Positions 15,239 through 23,891 of a DNA stretch of 58,849 nt are shown here, piece after piece. The position numbers and the translations under genes were made by a program. The stretch is from an uncultured Clostridium sp. (lineage in GTDB: Bacteria > Bacillota > Clostridia > Lachnospirales > Lachnospiraceae): contig UPYT01000022.1 of assembly GCA_900538475.1 (NCBI GenBank), positions 1 through 58,849 of the forward strand, in the 5' to 3' direction. The notes under the pieces were generated by a model. That model made no database searches, was not told the DNA's origin, and was given only the letters and a program-made list of their open reading frames with translations. Every line of letters begins with the position of its first letter. The first letter of the stretch is position 1.

Positions 15239-15865
15239 ATGAAAGAAGAAAAATTCAGAATTATTACGATTGGACGTCAACTGGGATGCGGAGGCAGTCA
15301 GATTGGCCATGAGGCCGCCAGGCGCCTGGGACTGGAGTGCTATGACAAAAGGCTGATTGAAATGGCCTGCAGCTATGGAGATGTGGATTTGGAACGGATG
15401 CGGGGCGTTGATGAAAAAATGCCGAATCCATTTCTCTACTCTGTTCCGAGAGAAATTCAGAACGAAAAAACCGGTCGGGGCATTGCAGTAAATGATATGA
15501 TGTTTAATTTGCAGTCAGAGGTTATCAGGCGGCTGGCGGCAAGAGAATCCTGTATTATTATTGGACGATGTGCAGATTATGTACTTCGGGACGTTCCGGG
15601 AGTAACCACTATTTTTCTTCACGGAGATATGGAAAGCAGGATCAAACGGGTTGAGGAGAAGCGGAAATTGGAAAAAAATCAGGCTGTCAGCCTGATCAAA
15701 AAAACAGACAAGGCGCGGCGCAATTATTATGAGTGTTATACTGGAAAAAGGTGGGGAGCCAGAGACAGCTATGATATAACTTTAAATACAGCAAGGCTGG
15801 GACTGGAAAAATGTGTGGATCTGATTTGCCGGATCTATGCAGGAGGAGAGGCAGAGCTGGTTTAA
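15239..15865 (+). CDS. Cytidylate kinase-like family protein
   Basis: The protein begins FRIITIGRQLGCGGSQIGHE, a P-loop variant (GRQLGCGGSQIG) found in the cytidylate-kinase-like family. Later ESCIIIGRCADYVLRD and IFLHGDMESRIKRVEEKR give the core and LID Arg residues. At 208 residues it fits that family rather than true Cmk, and its substrate is unknown. It follows the coiled-coil gene by 14 bp, and its stop lies 40 bp before the next start, so it appears to belong to the export operon. Similar proteins often sit beside membrane transport genes. Confidence 0.85.
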   Translation: MKEEKFRIITIGRQLGCGGSQIGHEAARRLGLECYDKRLIEMACSYGDVDLERMRGVDEKMPNPFLYSVPREIQNEKTGRGIAVNDMMFNLQSEVIRRLAARESCIIIGRCADYVLRDVPGVTTIFLHGDMESRIKRVEEKRKLEKNQAVSLIKKTDKARRNYYECYTGKRWGARDSYDITLNTARLGLEKCVDLICRIYAGGEAELV

Positions 15866-15905
15866 GCCGAAAAACAGTGGGGCAGAAAGGCGAGGAAATA
15901 GAAGC

Positions 15906-16991
15906 GTGAAAATGGAAACAGCAGTGCTGGCTCTGGCAGCTTCCGCAGCTTTGTCTCTGACATCGATGGGGGCAGCGGCGGGCGAAACAGAGAACTGGCC
16001 ATATCAGACAGAGGTTCAGGATGAGGGACAGAGGGAAACAGGGCAGCGAAGAAAGATAGGGAAAATCCACCTGATTTTTGACGCGGATCTGGGGATTGGA
16101 AATGATGGAAAACAGGTTTTGGTAACGGCGGATGGAAGCAACAGGGAGCGATACTCTATCGAAGATATCCAGGTGGTCAATGAGGAGTGGGAATTTTCCA
16201 ATGCAAATCCTCCGGAGCTGGAAATCACCCTGGTTTCTGAGGACGAGGATATGTGGTATTTTTCTTCTGCTTCATCGTCAAGTTTTCGATTGAAACTGGC
16301 AGACACATCAAAAACCAGATATGAAAAGGTCAGATTTGTCAGCGCCAAAAGGCAGGAGGACAACAGCGTTCTGACATTGCGGGTTCAGCTCCTTTTTGAC
16401 AAAGACGCAGATACCAGAAAGGCGCCGGCGATCTCTCAGTCAGCCGGTTTTGGCTGGGATCTGGAGAAAAAGGGGCGGGCCTTCTGGAATCCGGAGTCCT
16501 CCGCCCGGTATTATCAGGTACAGCTGATTCACAACGGAGGAGCTGTGGGGATTGTCCGATCGGTTTACCAGAATTATTATGATTTTTCGGAACAGGTGAC
16601 TGAGCCGGGGGCATACCAGTTTCAGGTGAGGACGGTAAGTGCAGCCAGCCACAGCAAAAGTGAGTGGACTGTGTCAGACGTGCTGACTGTAAAAACAGAT
16701 GGAAGCTTTGTGGTGGCAGAAGAATATGCCGGAGCCGGATGGCAGAAGACAGCAGACGGACTTCGCTGGTGGTGGAGAAATGAGGACGGCACCTGGCCTG
16801 TCTCCCAATGGATGGAACAGGGGGGCCGGTGGTATTATTTTGATGACCAGGGCTATATGGCTACAGGATGGCTCTGTCTGGACGGTCTCTGGTATTATCT
16901 GGATCGGGAAAATGGAGATCTGTACGTGAATTGCTGGACTCCGGATCATTACTGGGTAGGGCCGGACGGCGTATATGTACCTGGAAAATAG
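15906..16991 (+). CDS. Secreted protein with C-terminal wall-binding repeats
   Basis: A signal peptide (METAVLALAASAALSLTSMG) starts a 361-residue protein. The middle (residues about 150-270) has a fibronectin-III-like region (SARYYQVQLIHNGGAVG, YQFQVRTVS). The C terminus has at least three aromatic repeats (RWWWRNEDGTWPVSQWM, RWYYFDDQGYMATGWL, LWYYLDRENGD) of the choline-binding-like type, which should hold it on the wall. GTG 15906 follows GAGGA by 9 bases; ATG 15912 is possible. An ATG at 15837 would overlap the kinase gene and put the signal peptide after 23 charged residues, so I rejected it. Confidence 0.82.
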   Translation: MKMETAVLALAASAALSLTSMGAAAGETENWPYQTEVQDEGQRETGQRRKIGKIHLIFDADLGIGNDGKQVLVTADGSNRERYSIEDIQVVNEEWEFSNANPPELEITLVSEDEDMWYFSSASSSSFRLKLADTSKTRYEKVRFVSAKRQEDNSVLTLRVQLLFDKDADTRKAPAISQSAGFGWDLEKKGRAFWNPESSARYYQVQLIHNGGAVGIVRSVYQNYYDFSEQVTEPGAYQFQVRTVSAASHSKSEWTVSDVLTVKTDGSFVVAEEYAGAGWQKTADGLRWWWRNEDGTWPVSQWMEQGGRWYYFDDQGYMATGWLCLDGLWYYLDRENGDLYVNCWTPDHYWVGPDGVYVPGK

Positions 16992-17029
16992 AAATACTGC
17001 ATATACTTGTATATTCTGCACATATTTTT

Positions 17030-17059
17030 TTGCTCATACTCCTGAAAATGTGCTATACT
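17030..17059 (+). promoter_or_regulatory. Promoter of rpoN
   Basis: TTGCTC (17030-17035), an 18-bp spacer and TATACT (17054-17059), 61 bases before the rpoN start. It is a sigma-A-type promoter. Confidence 0.65.
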
Positions 17060-17120
17060 GTTGAAAAGAATGAGCGGGTTTTGCATCACAAAACTACAGA
17101 GATACACAGGAGGAAGGAAA

Positions 17121-18461
17121 ATGGAGATGGGCAGCGGACTGCTGGTGGAACAAAAACAGGCCTTGTCAGTGGGGCAGGTGCAGTCATTGAATATTCTGGC
17201 GCTGAATAATCAGGAACTGGAAGATTTTTTGATGAATGAATATCTGGAGAATCCCATGCTGGAGAATTCCGGAGATAAAGAAAATGAAATGTTTACGGAT
17301 ATGGAAAAGATGTATGAGAAGGGAACCTCGTTCCGGGAGCAGTATCTGGAAAATCCGGAGGAAGAAGAGCAAAGCCGCAATGATGTAAGAGCGAGAACAG
17401 AAAATTCCCTGAAGGAGTATCTGCTGAATCAGCTGGATCGGGGAAGTCTTTCCCAGCGGGAGTGGGAAACGGCAGAGTATTTGATTGATTGTCTGGATGA
17501 GAAAGGATATTTTCTATATCTGACAGAGGAGCTGGCGCAGAATTCCGGTTATGAACAAAAGGAGCTGGAACAGTGTCTGGCAGTGCTGAAGGAGCTGGAA
17601 CCAGTTGGAATATTTTCTTCCAGTCTGGCAGAATGTCTGGAAAAGCAGCTTCGTGTAAAGGGCGTTGAGGATGAGACGTTGTTTGTTCTTCTTCGGAATC
17701 ATATGCAGGAACTTATGAATGGTCAGATTGGAATGATTTCCAGAAAGCTTCAGGTTTCTACGGTACAGGTAAAAGAATATATTCATTTGATTGGGACGCT
17801 GAATCCAAGACCGGTGATGGATATTCAGAAGGATGACACCGAGTATGTAGTGCCGGATATTCTGATTGTTCGCCAGAATGGTCAGTGGGAGGTAACACTG
17901 AATGACGGCTGGATGGGAGAATATCGATACAATGATTACTATATCCGCATGATGGAGGAGACAAAGGATCCGGAGCTGCAGGCTTATTTTCGGGAACGCC
18001 TGGAGCGGGCCAGATTTGTAGTGAATTCGGTAGAGCAGAGGCGCAGAACCATTGTCCGTATTGTAGAGGCTGTTCTGGAGCTGCAGAAGGACTATTTTGA
18101 GGAAAACGGCAATTTGGCCCCTATGCAGCAGGAGGATATCGCGCAGCTTCTGGGAATCCATGTTTCTACAGTCAGCCGGGCGATTAAGGGAAAATATATT
18201 CAGTACCGAAAAACCATTCCCTTAAAAGCTTTGTTTACTGCAGGGATTTCAGACCATGAAGGAGACGGGTCTGTTTCTTCAGATACCATAAAACAGCGGC
18301 TCCGTCAGATGATTGAGGAGGAAGGGAAAAAGCCTCTCAGTGATCAGAAGCTGGCAGAGCAGCTGGAAAAGGAAGGAATTTCCGTATCCCGCCGTGCAGT
18401 GACAAAATACAGAATTCAAATGAATATTCCAGATTCCCGGCAAAGAGGAATTCTGAAATAA
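17121..18461 (+). CDS. rpoN: RNA polymerase sigma-54 factor
   Basis: Sigma-54 directs RNA polymerase to -24/-12 promoters that need an AAA+ activator. The 446-residue protein has the Gln/Leu-rich region I (LLVEQKQALSVGQVQSLNIL), the core-binding middle, an HTH (DIAQLLGIHVSTVSRAIKGK) and a C-terminal RpoN box SRRAVTKYR, close to the canonical ARRTVAKYR. ATG 17121 has AGGAGG 7 bases upstream and gives the usual N terminus; the ATG at 17061 adds 20 unrelated residues. No activator gene is nearby, and I saw no convincing -24/-12 site in the window. Confidence 0.96.
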   Translation: MEMGSGLLVEQKQALSVGQVQSLNILALNNQELEDFLMNEYLENPMLENSGDKENEMFTDMEKMYEKGTSFREQYLENPEEEEQSRNDVRARTENSLKEYLLNQLDRGSLSQREWETAEYLIDCLDEKGYFLYLTEELAQNSGYEQKELEQCLAVLKELEPVGIFSSSLAECLEKQLRVKGVEDETLFVLLRNHMQELMNGQIGMISRKLQVSTVQVKEYIHLIGTLNPRPVMDIQKDDTEYVVPDILIVRQNGQWEVTLNDGWMGEYRYNDYYIRMMEETKDPELQAYFRERLERARFVVNSVEQRRRTIVRIVEAVLELQKDYFEENGNLAPMQQEDIAQLLGIHVSTVSRAIKGKYIQYRKTIPLKALFTAGISDHEGDGSVSSDTIKQRLRQMIEEEGKKPLSDQKLAEQLEKEGISVSRRAVTKYRIQMNIPDSRQRGILK

Positions 18462-18480
18462 AGAAATCAGGCGCAGAAGA

Positions 18481-18523
18481 GCGCAGCAAACAGATGAGAA
18501 GTCGTCTGCCTGCTGTGCTTTTT
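18481..18523 (+). terminator. Terminator of rpoN
   Basis: GCGCAGCA pairs with TGCTGTGC and inside it CAGATGA pairs with TCGTCTG around a GAAG loop, each stem with one G-T pair. Five Ts follow. The structured repeat begins three bases later. Confidence 0.85.
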
Positions 18524-18525
18524 AG

Positions 18526-18650
18526 TGTCATAGGAAAGTGCGTTCTATGACATAAAAACGCTCCGCGAGGATCGCCATGCGGCGGAAAAGAATATTGTCG
18601 CAGAAGCGACCCGCCGCAGGCAGAGAAGCTCGCGAGCGAGCTTCTTTCTT
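18526..18650 (+). repeat. Structured intergenic repeat, full copy (candidate small RNA)
   Basis: About 125 nt between the rpoN terminator and the ackA promoter. It forms TGTCATAGGA/TTCTATGACA (18526-18535 with 18543-18552), then a stem of GCGGCGG (18579-18585) with CCGCCGC (18611-18617) enclosing GTCGC-AGAA-GCGAC. A last hairpin AGAAGCTCG/CGAGCTTCT (18624-18645) ends in TTTCTT like a terminator. A 34-base core (18552-18585) is identical to 58804-58837. This is an unnamed dispersed element. Together with the neighbouring terminator and promoter it fills the 327-base gap. Confidence 0.7.
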
Positions 18651-18684
18651 GATTTCCTGCAAGAGCTATTCCTGGAAATTTTTC

Positions 18685-18713
18685 TTGTGTACAAAAGGGG
18701 AAAACGGTATAAT
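18685..18713 (+). promoter_or_regulatory. Promoter of ackA
   Basis: TTGTGT (18685-18690), a 17-bp spacer and a perfect TATAAT (18708-18713), 76 bases before the ackA start and just downstream of the structured repeat. Confidence 0.75.
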
Positions 18714-18788
18714 GGAACGAGAGACGGAGCCGGAGGAACAGCTTCCGGTGATTCGGTGATGCAAAAGCAGTAAAGGGGAGTGGCGGTT

Positions 18789-20003
18789 ATGAAGATACTG
18801 GTGATAAACAGCGGAAGCTCATCGTTGAAATTCCAGGTGATTGATTCGGAGACAGAGAAGGTTATGGCGCGGGGACTTTGCGAGCGCATAGGAATTGACG
18901 GAAGCTTTACTTATAAAACGGACAGCGGCGTTTCACTCAAGGAACCGGTGCCCATGAACAATCATAAGGATGCAGTGGAAAAGCTGCTGACTGCTTTGGT
19001 AGATCCAGAACAGGGAGTGTTAAGCTCCTATGATGAGATTGATGTGGTAGGTCATCGCCTGGTTCATGGCGGAGAAAAATTTACAGGCTCTGTGGTGATT
19101 ACGGATGAGGTGATTCAGGCCATGACAGAGTGTAATGATCTGGCACCTCTGCATAATCCGGCCAATCTGGTAGGTGTAGATGCCTGTAAGGCACTGATGC
19201 CGGAGACGCTGATGGTAGGCGTTTTTGATACGGCATTTAATCAGACAATGGAGCCGAAGGCCTTTCTTTATGGTTTGCCTTATCGGTTTTATGAAAAATA
19301 CAAAATCCGCCGTTATGGTTTTCACGGCATCAGCCACAAGTATGTTTCTGCCCGGGCGGCAGAATTTATGGGGCAGGATATTCGGAGAGTGAAGACGATA
19401 GTGTGTCATCTGGGAAATGGCTCCAGCATCTGCGCGGTGAAGTACGGAAAGGTGATTGACAACTCTATGGGCTTTACTCCCCTGGAGGGTCTGGTGATGG
19501 GTACCAGGTGCGGGGATGTGGATCCGGGAGCGCTGGAATTCCTGGCAGCAAAAGAAAATCTGGACATTCATCAGATTATGACGGTTCTGAATCAGGAATC
19601 AGGAGTCCTGGGTATTTCTAAAAATTTGTCCAGTGATTTCAGAGAACTGAAGGACGCAGGGATTAAATACAATGAAAAAGCGTCCCTGGCCCGGGAGATT
19701 TTTGCTTATAAGGTGGCAAAGTATATCGGCAGCTATGCAGCAGCCATGAACGGTGTGGATAATATTGTATTTACTGCCGGAGTCGGGGAAAATGATTCTG
19801 ATATTCGAGAGGAAATATGCGAATACCTGGGCTTCCTTGGAATTACCATTGATGAAGTGAAAAACAGGGAACAGGCGGAAGCAGTCCGCATTTCCGAAGG
19901 CACTTCAAAGGTGAATGTGCTGGTGATCCGGACCAATGAGGAACTGGAAATAGCCAGACAGGCAGCGGCTGTGGCAGCGCAGATAAAAGAAGGGAGAGAA
20001 TAA
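18789..20003 (+). CDS. ackA: Acetate kinase
   Basis: This enzyme makes acetate and ATP from acetyl-phosphate and ADP, the last energy-conserving step of acetate fermentation in the cytoplasm. The N terminus MKILVINSGSSSLKFQ, the loop VGHRLVHGGEKF, the catalytic-region FHGISHKYVS and the C-terminal GVGEND are all family hallmarks, and 404 residues is the normal length. ATG 18789 has GGGGAG 8 bases upstream; a GTG at 18780 is too close to it. Phosphotransacetylase is not next to it, unlike in many clostridia. The fructokinase gene follows after 2 bp. Confidence 0.97.
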   Translation: MKILVINSGSSSLKFQVIDSETEKVMARGLCERIGIDGSFTYKTDSGVSLKEPVPMNNHKDAVEKLLTALVDPEQGVLSSYDEIDVVGHRLVHGGEKFTGSVVITDEVIQAMTECNDLAPLHNPANLVGVDACKALMPETLMVGVFDTAFNQTMEPKAFLYGLPYRFYEKYKIRRYGFHGISHKYVSARAAEFMGQDIRRVKTIVCHLGNGSSICAVKYGKVIDNSMGFTPLEGLVMGTRCGDVDPGALEFLAAKENLDIHQIMTVLNQESGVLGISKNLSSDFRELKDAGIKYNEKASLAREIFAYKVAKYIGSYAAAMNGVDNIVFTAGVGENDSDIREEICEYLGFLGITIDEVKNREQAEAVRISEGTSKVNVLVIRTNEELEIARQAAAVAAQIKEGRE

Positions 20004-20005
20004 CG

Positions 20006-20980
20006 ATGGAAAAGGTGTTTGATGTAACAGCTCTTGGCGAGCTTCTGATTGATTTTACAGAAAACGGCATCAGCAGTCAGGGAAATCCTCTGCTGGAGGC
20101 CAATCCCGGAGGCGCGCCCTGCAATGTGCTGGCTATGCTTTGCAAGCTGGGCAGAAGGACTTCTTTTATCGGTAAGGTGGGAAATGACAATTTCGGCCGG
20201 ATGCTGAAGGAAACCATAGAAGGAGTGGGGATTGATTCTGGAAATCTGATTCGGGATGATCAGGTACATACAACCCTGGCCTTTGTCCATAAGCTGCCCA
20301 ACGGAGATCGTGATTTTTCTTTTTACCGGAATCCGGGAGCTGATATGATGCTGACAAAGGAGGAGGTTCAGAAGGAGAGGATTGCCGGCTCCAGGATTTT
20401 CCATTTTGGAACCCTGTCCTTTACTCATCCTGGTGTAAGAGAGGCATCCTGCTATGCCATTGACTGTGCCAAAGAGGCAGGCGCCCTGATTTCCTTTGAT
20501 CCGAATCTGAGAGAGCCGCTGTGGGCCAGCCTGGAGGATGCCAGAGAGGCAATTTCCTATGGACTGTCCCGGTGCGATATTCTGAAAATTTCAGATAACG
20601 AAGTGGAATTTATGACCGGAGAAACAGACTATAGAAAGGGCGCAGAAATTCTCCGGGAAAAATACGGAATTCCGCTGATGTTTGTAACCCTTGGCCCTAA
20701 TGGCAGCATGGCGTTTTATAAAGATCTGTTTGTTACAGCAGAGCCGTTTCTTCAGGAAACAACGATCGAAACCACCGGAGCAGGAGATACCTTTACGGCC
20801 TGCGTGCTGAACGGAGTTCTGGAGTATGGTATGGAGGGGCTGAATGAGCAGCGGTTAAGGGAGATGCTGACCTTTGCCAATGCAGGAGCTTCTCTGATTA
20901 CAACCCGCCGGGGTGCGCTGAAGGTGATGGCAGAGAGGGAAGAGATTGAGGCCCTGGTTTACAGCCGGCTGGAGAAATAA
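20006..20980 (+). CDS. PfkB-family carbohydrate kinase, probable fructokinase
   Basis: This 324-residue ribokinase-fold enzyme shows the family N-terminal pattern (GELLIDFTENG, NPGGAPCNVLAML), the FDPNLREPLW motif common in fructokinases and the C-terminal anion-hole/catalytic motif TTGAGDTFTACVL, where Asp is the general base. It should phosphorylate fructose or a related sugar with ATP. It begins 2 bp after the ackA stop, so the two are cotranscribed. No sugar transporter or hydrolase is adjacent, so substrate choice rests on motif resemblance only. Confidence 0.9.
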   Translation: MEKVFDVTALGELLIDFTENGISSQGNPLLEANPGGAPCNVLAMLCKLGRRTSFIGKVGNDNFGRMLKETIEGVGIDSGNLIRDDQVHTTLAFVHKLPNGDRDFSFYRNPGADMMLTKEEVQKERIAGSRIFHFGTLSFTHPGVREASCYAIDCAKEAGALISFDPNLREPLWASLEDAREAISYGLSRCDILKISDNEVEFMTGETDYRKGAEILREKYGIPLMFVTLGPNGSMAFYKDLFVTAEPFLQETTIETTGAGDTFTACVLNGVLEYGMEGLNEQRLREMLTFANAGASLITTRRGALKVMAEREEIEALVYSRLEK

Positions 20981-21033
20981 CCCCCGGACAGGCAGATACA
21001 ACACAGACAGAAAAACAGACTAGAAAGAAGGAT

Positions 21034-22164
21034 ATGGATATGCCACCAGTAAATATATTAATCAAGCCCTCTTCCGGAAACTGCAATCTGCGGTGCAGAT
21101 ACTGCTTTTACTGCGATGAAATGGAAAAGCGGGAAACTGCCAACTACGGATTTATGTCAGAAGAAACTCTGGAGATTCTGGTAAAGCGGGTTCTGGAATT
21201 TGCCGACGGCAGCTGCGGATTTGCATTTCAGGGGGGAGAGCCGACCCTGGTAGGTCTGGATTTTTATAAAAGGCTTCTGGAGTATGAGCAGAAGTACAAT
21301 ATAAAAAATGTTCCGATTCACAATTCCATTCAGACAAATGGATATGGCCTGGGAGAGGAGTGGGCGGAATTTCTGTCCCAGAATCATTTTTTGGTGGGAG
21401 TTTCCCTGGATGGTATCGTACATACTCACGACGCCTACCGGATTCATGCATCAGGAAAGGGCACCTTCGGGGAAATCATGAAAACGCTGGAGCTGTTTGA
21501 CCGGAAAAAGGTAGAGTACAATATTCTGACCGTAGTAAACCGCCGGACAGCGGAACGGATTGGAAGAATCTATGATTTTTACAAAAAACACAACTGGCAT
21601 TATCTGCAGTTTATTGCCTGTCTGGATCCTCTGGGAGAGACGCCGGGACAGAGAGAGTATTCTCTGACACCGGAGATATACGGAGAATTTCTGGTGAAAT
21701 TATTTGATCTCTGGTATCTGGACTGGCAGAAGGGCACACAGACCAGTATCCGGATGTTTGACAATTATATTGGAATCCTGATGGGCTATACGCCGGAGGC
21801 CTGCGATCAGCGGGGCTGCTGCAGCATTCAAAATGTGGTGGAGGCTGATGGAAGTGTGTATCCCTGTGACTTTTATGTAATTGATCAGTATCGTCTGGGC
21901 AACATTCGGGAGAATTCTCTGGAGCAGCTGTATGAACGGGGAAGAGAACTTCGGTTTATGGAAGAATCTCTGGAAAACAAGGAAGAGTGCAGAACCTGCG
22001 AATATGGTTATCTTTGCCGGGGCGGATGCAGAAGAAACCGGCAGCTGGATGAGACTGGACGGCTGGGGCTGAATTACTTCTGTCCGTCTTACAAAATGCT
22101 GTTTCAGGCAGCTCTGCCCAGAATGCGGGAGATTGCATCCTGGCTGAGAATGAGAGGACGGTAA
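21034..22164 (+). CDS. Radical SAM/SPASM enzyme, anaerobic sulfatase-maturase type
   Basis: This 376-residue enzyme has the radical SAM cluster motif CNLRCRYC (Cys 17, 21 and 24), followed by the GGEPT motif (FQGGEPTLVG). The C-terminal SPASM cysteines include CRTCEYGYLCRGGC. Anaerobic sulfatase maturases oxidise a Cys or Ser in a sulfatase to formylglycine. The IKPSSGNCNLRCRYCFY opening is typical of them. No sulfatase is encoded in this window, so a partner would be elsewhere, or the substrate may differ. It sits 53 bp after the fructokinase gene. Confidence 0.88.
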   Translation: MDMPPVNILIKPSSGNCNLRCRYCFYCDEMEKRETANYGFMSEETLEILVKRVLEFADGSCGFAFQGGEPTLVGLDFYKRLLEYEQKYNIKNVPIHNSIQTNGYGLGEEWAEFLSQNHFLVGVSLDGIVHTHDAYRIHASGKGTFGEIMKTLELFDRKKVEYNILTVVNRRTAERIGRIYDFYKKHNWHYLQFIACLDPLGETPGQREYSLTPEIYGEFLVKLFDLWYLDWQKGTQTSIRMFDNYIGILMGYTPEACDQRGCCSIQNVVEADGSVYPCDFYVIDQYRLGNIRENSLEQLYERGRELRFMEESLENKEECRTCEYGYLCRGGCRRNRQLDETGRLGLNYFCPSYKMLFQAALPRMREIASWLRMRGR

Positions 22165-22229
22165 ACAAAATAATAAAAATACCAGGAAAGGAGAGCCAGC
22201 TCAATACTTTTTGAGCGGCGGAAACGGGA

Positions 22230-22916
22230 ATGAAATATCGAATTATCGGTGACACTATGCCAGCAGTGGAAGTGATGTTTGATGTACCAGGAGAATGCAT
22301 GTATACGCAGTCCGGAGGAATGGCCTGGATGAGCGACGGAATTGAGATGGCCACCAATACAAGAGGCGGTTTTATGAAGGGACTGGGCAGAATGTTTGCT
22401 GGTGAGTCTCTGTTTATGGCAACCTACCGGGCTCAGCGGCCTGGGGCAACCATTGCCTTTGCATCTACCGTTGCAGGAAGGATTTTACCTCTGGATGTGA
22501 CGGCAACAGGAGGAATGATCTGTCAGAAAGGAGCCTTTTTATGCGCAGAGGACGGCGTTCAGTTAAAGATTGCGCTCAGTAAGAAGTTTTCCTCTGGCCT
22601 GTTTGGCGGAGAGGGCTTCATTCTGCAGGATATCAGCGGAAAGGGTATGGTATTTCTGGAAATTGACGGAGATATGGTAGACCGGTATCTGGAGCCAGGG
22701 GAGGTTCTGAAGGTAGATACTGGAAATGTAGTTGCGTTTGACCGCTCTGTAAGATATGAGATTGAAACGGTGAAGGGGCTGGGCAATATCTTTTTTGGCG
22801 GAGAGGGGCTGTTTCTGACAAAGCTGACCGGTCCGGGACGGGTAGTGCTTCAGACACAGAATATCGCAGAGTTTGCAGGCCGGATTGCACAGTTTATTCC
22901 TACCAGCGGAAATTAA
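22230..22916 (+). CDS. AIM24/TIGR00266-family protein
   Basis: This 228-residue beta-rich protein has the family features MKYRIIGDTMPAVEVMFDVP, GESLFMATYRAQRPGATIAF and GLFGGEGFILQDISGKGMVF near the middle. The family is widespread in bacteria and related to yeast AIM24; its bacterial function is unknown. It has no signal peptide or membrane segment. The ribosome binding site is weak (GGCGGAAACGGGA). It is the first of a short run of plus-strand genes with 48-bp or smaller gaps. Confidence 0.85.
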   Translation: MKYRIIGDTMPAVEVMFDVPGECMYTQSGGMAWMSDGIEMATNTRGGFMKGLGRMFAGESLFMATYRAQRPGATIAFASTVAGRILPLDVTATGGMICQKGAFLCAEDGVQLKIALSKKFSSGLFGGEGFILQDISGKGMVFLEIDGDMVDRYLEPGEVLKVDTGNVVAFDRSVRYEIETVKGLGNIFFGGEGLFLTKLTGPGRVVLQTQNIAEFAGRIAQFIPTSGN

Positions 22917-22964
22917 GAGAGGGGATTGGGGGGCCTTAACAGTTTACAGAAGGGAAATAGAACA

Positions 22965-23891
22965 ATGGATTTGAAATTTAAGCCTGTTGAAGCAGAAGAC
23001 ATTATGGAGATGACACCGTTATTTTGTCAGCGCCCAAATAAAACCTGTGACAGTGTAGCGCTGGACAGCTTCATATGGCGTTATTATTATCATGTAGAAT
23101 TTGCAATCCGTGACGGGAAAGCAATCCAGTGGCTGATGGAGGAAAACGGCGTAAAGCACAGCGCCATGCCAATGTGTAAAGAGGAGGATCTGCCGCACTA
23201 TTTTAATGAGATTGTGGAATATTTTAATAAGGTGCTGAAAATACCTTTTAAAATTTATCTGGCAGATGAGGAAGCGGTGGATTATCTGAAGCTGAGAGAA
23301 TCAGAAGATTTTACAGTAACAGAGCAGGAAGATCTGAAGGATTACCTTTATGACGGAGAGGCTCTCCGCCGGCTTTCCGGAAAGAAGCTCCACAAGAAGA
23401 AAAACCATTTGAATGCGTTTTTAAAGGAATACGAGGGCCGATATGAATACCGCCGTCTGTGCTGCTCGGACAGAGGAGATGTATGGACATTCCTGGATAA
23501 GTGGAGAGAGCAAAAGGGAGATGATGTGGAGGATCACCTGGACTATGAGGTGGCAGGAATTCACGAAATTCTGAAAAACTGTTCCTTCCTGAATGTCCGG
23601 ATGTCCGGTGTATATATTGACGGACAGCTGGAGGCCTTTACGATTGGAAGCTACAATCCTTTGGAGGATATGGCGATTATCCATATTGAAAAAGCCAATC
23701 CGGAAATCCGAGGCCTGTACCAGTTTATTAACCAGCAGTTTTTGATTCACGAATTTCCGGACGTAAAGCTGGTAAACCGGGAGGATGATTTGGGGCAGGA
23801 GGGACTGCGCCGGGCGAAAATGTCCTACAATCCCTGCGGCTTTGCGCGGAAATATCTGATTGAACAGAAGAATTTTGTACCGGAGGATTAA
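22965..23891 (+). CDS. DUF2156 protein (LPG synthase C-terminal-like)
   Basis: The 308-residue cytoplasmic protein has the double-GNAT-like DUF2156 fold, recognisable from KLHKKKNHLNAFLKEY and the strand pattern (QLEAFTIGSYNPLEDMAIIH). The same fold forms the catalytic domain of lysyl-phosphatidylglycerol synthases, but the membrane flippase part is absent here, so lipid aminoacylation is not implied. ATG 22965 follows AAGGGA; an upstream TTG at 22926 has no such site. The stop codon abuts the next start (TAA then ATG), so the acetyltransferase gene is translated with it. Confidence 0.85.
   Translation: MDLKFKPVEAEDIMEMTPLFCQRPNKTCDSVALDSFIWRYYYHVEFAIRDGKAIQWLMEENGVKHSAMPMCKEEDLPHYFNEIVEYFNKVLKIPFKIYLADEEAVDYLKLRESEDFTVTEQEDLKDYLYDGEALRRLSGKKLHKKKNHLNAFLKEYEGRYEYRRLCCSDRGDVWTFLDKWREQKGDDVEDHLDYEVAGIHEILKNCSFLNVRMSGVYIDGQLEAFTIGSYNPLEDMAIIHIEKANPEIRGLYQFINQQFLIHEFPDVKLVNREDDLGQEGLRRAKMSYNPCGFARKYLIEQKNFVPED

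Noticed and set aside
18462..18788. A riboswitch in front of ackA
   Set aside because: The structured repeat ends before the ackA promoter, so it is not part of the ackA leader.
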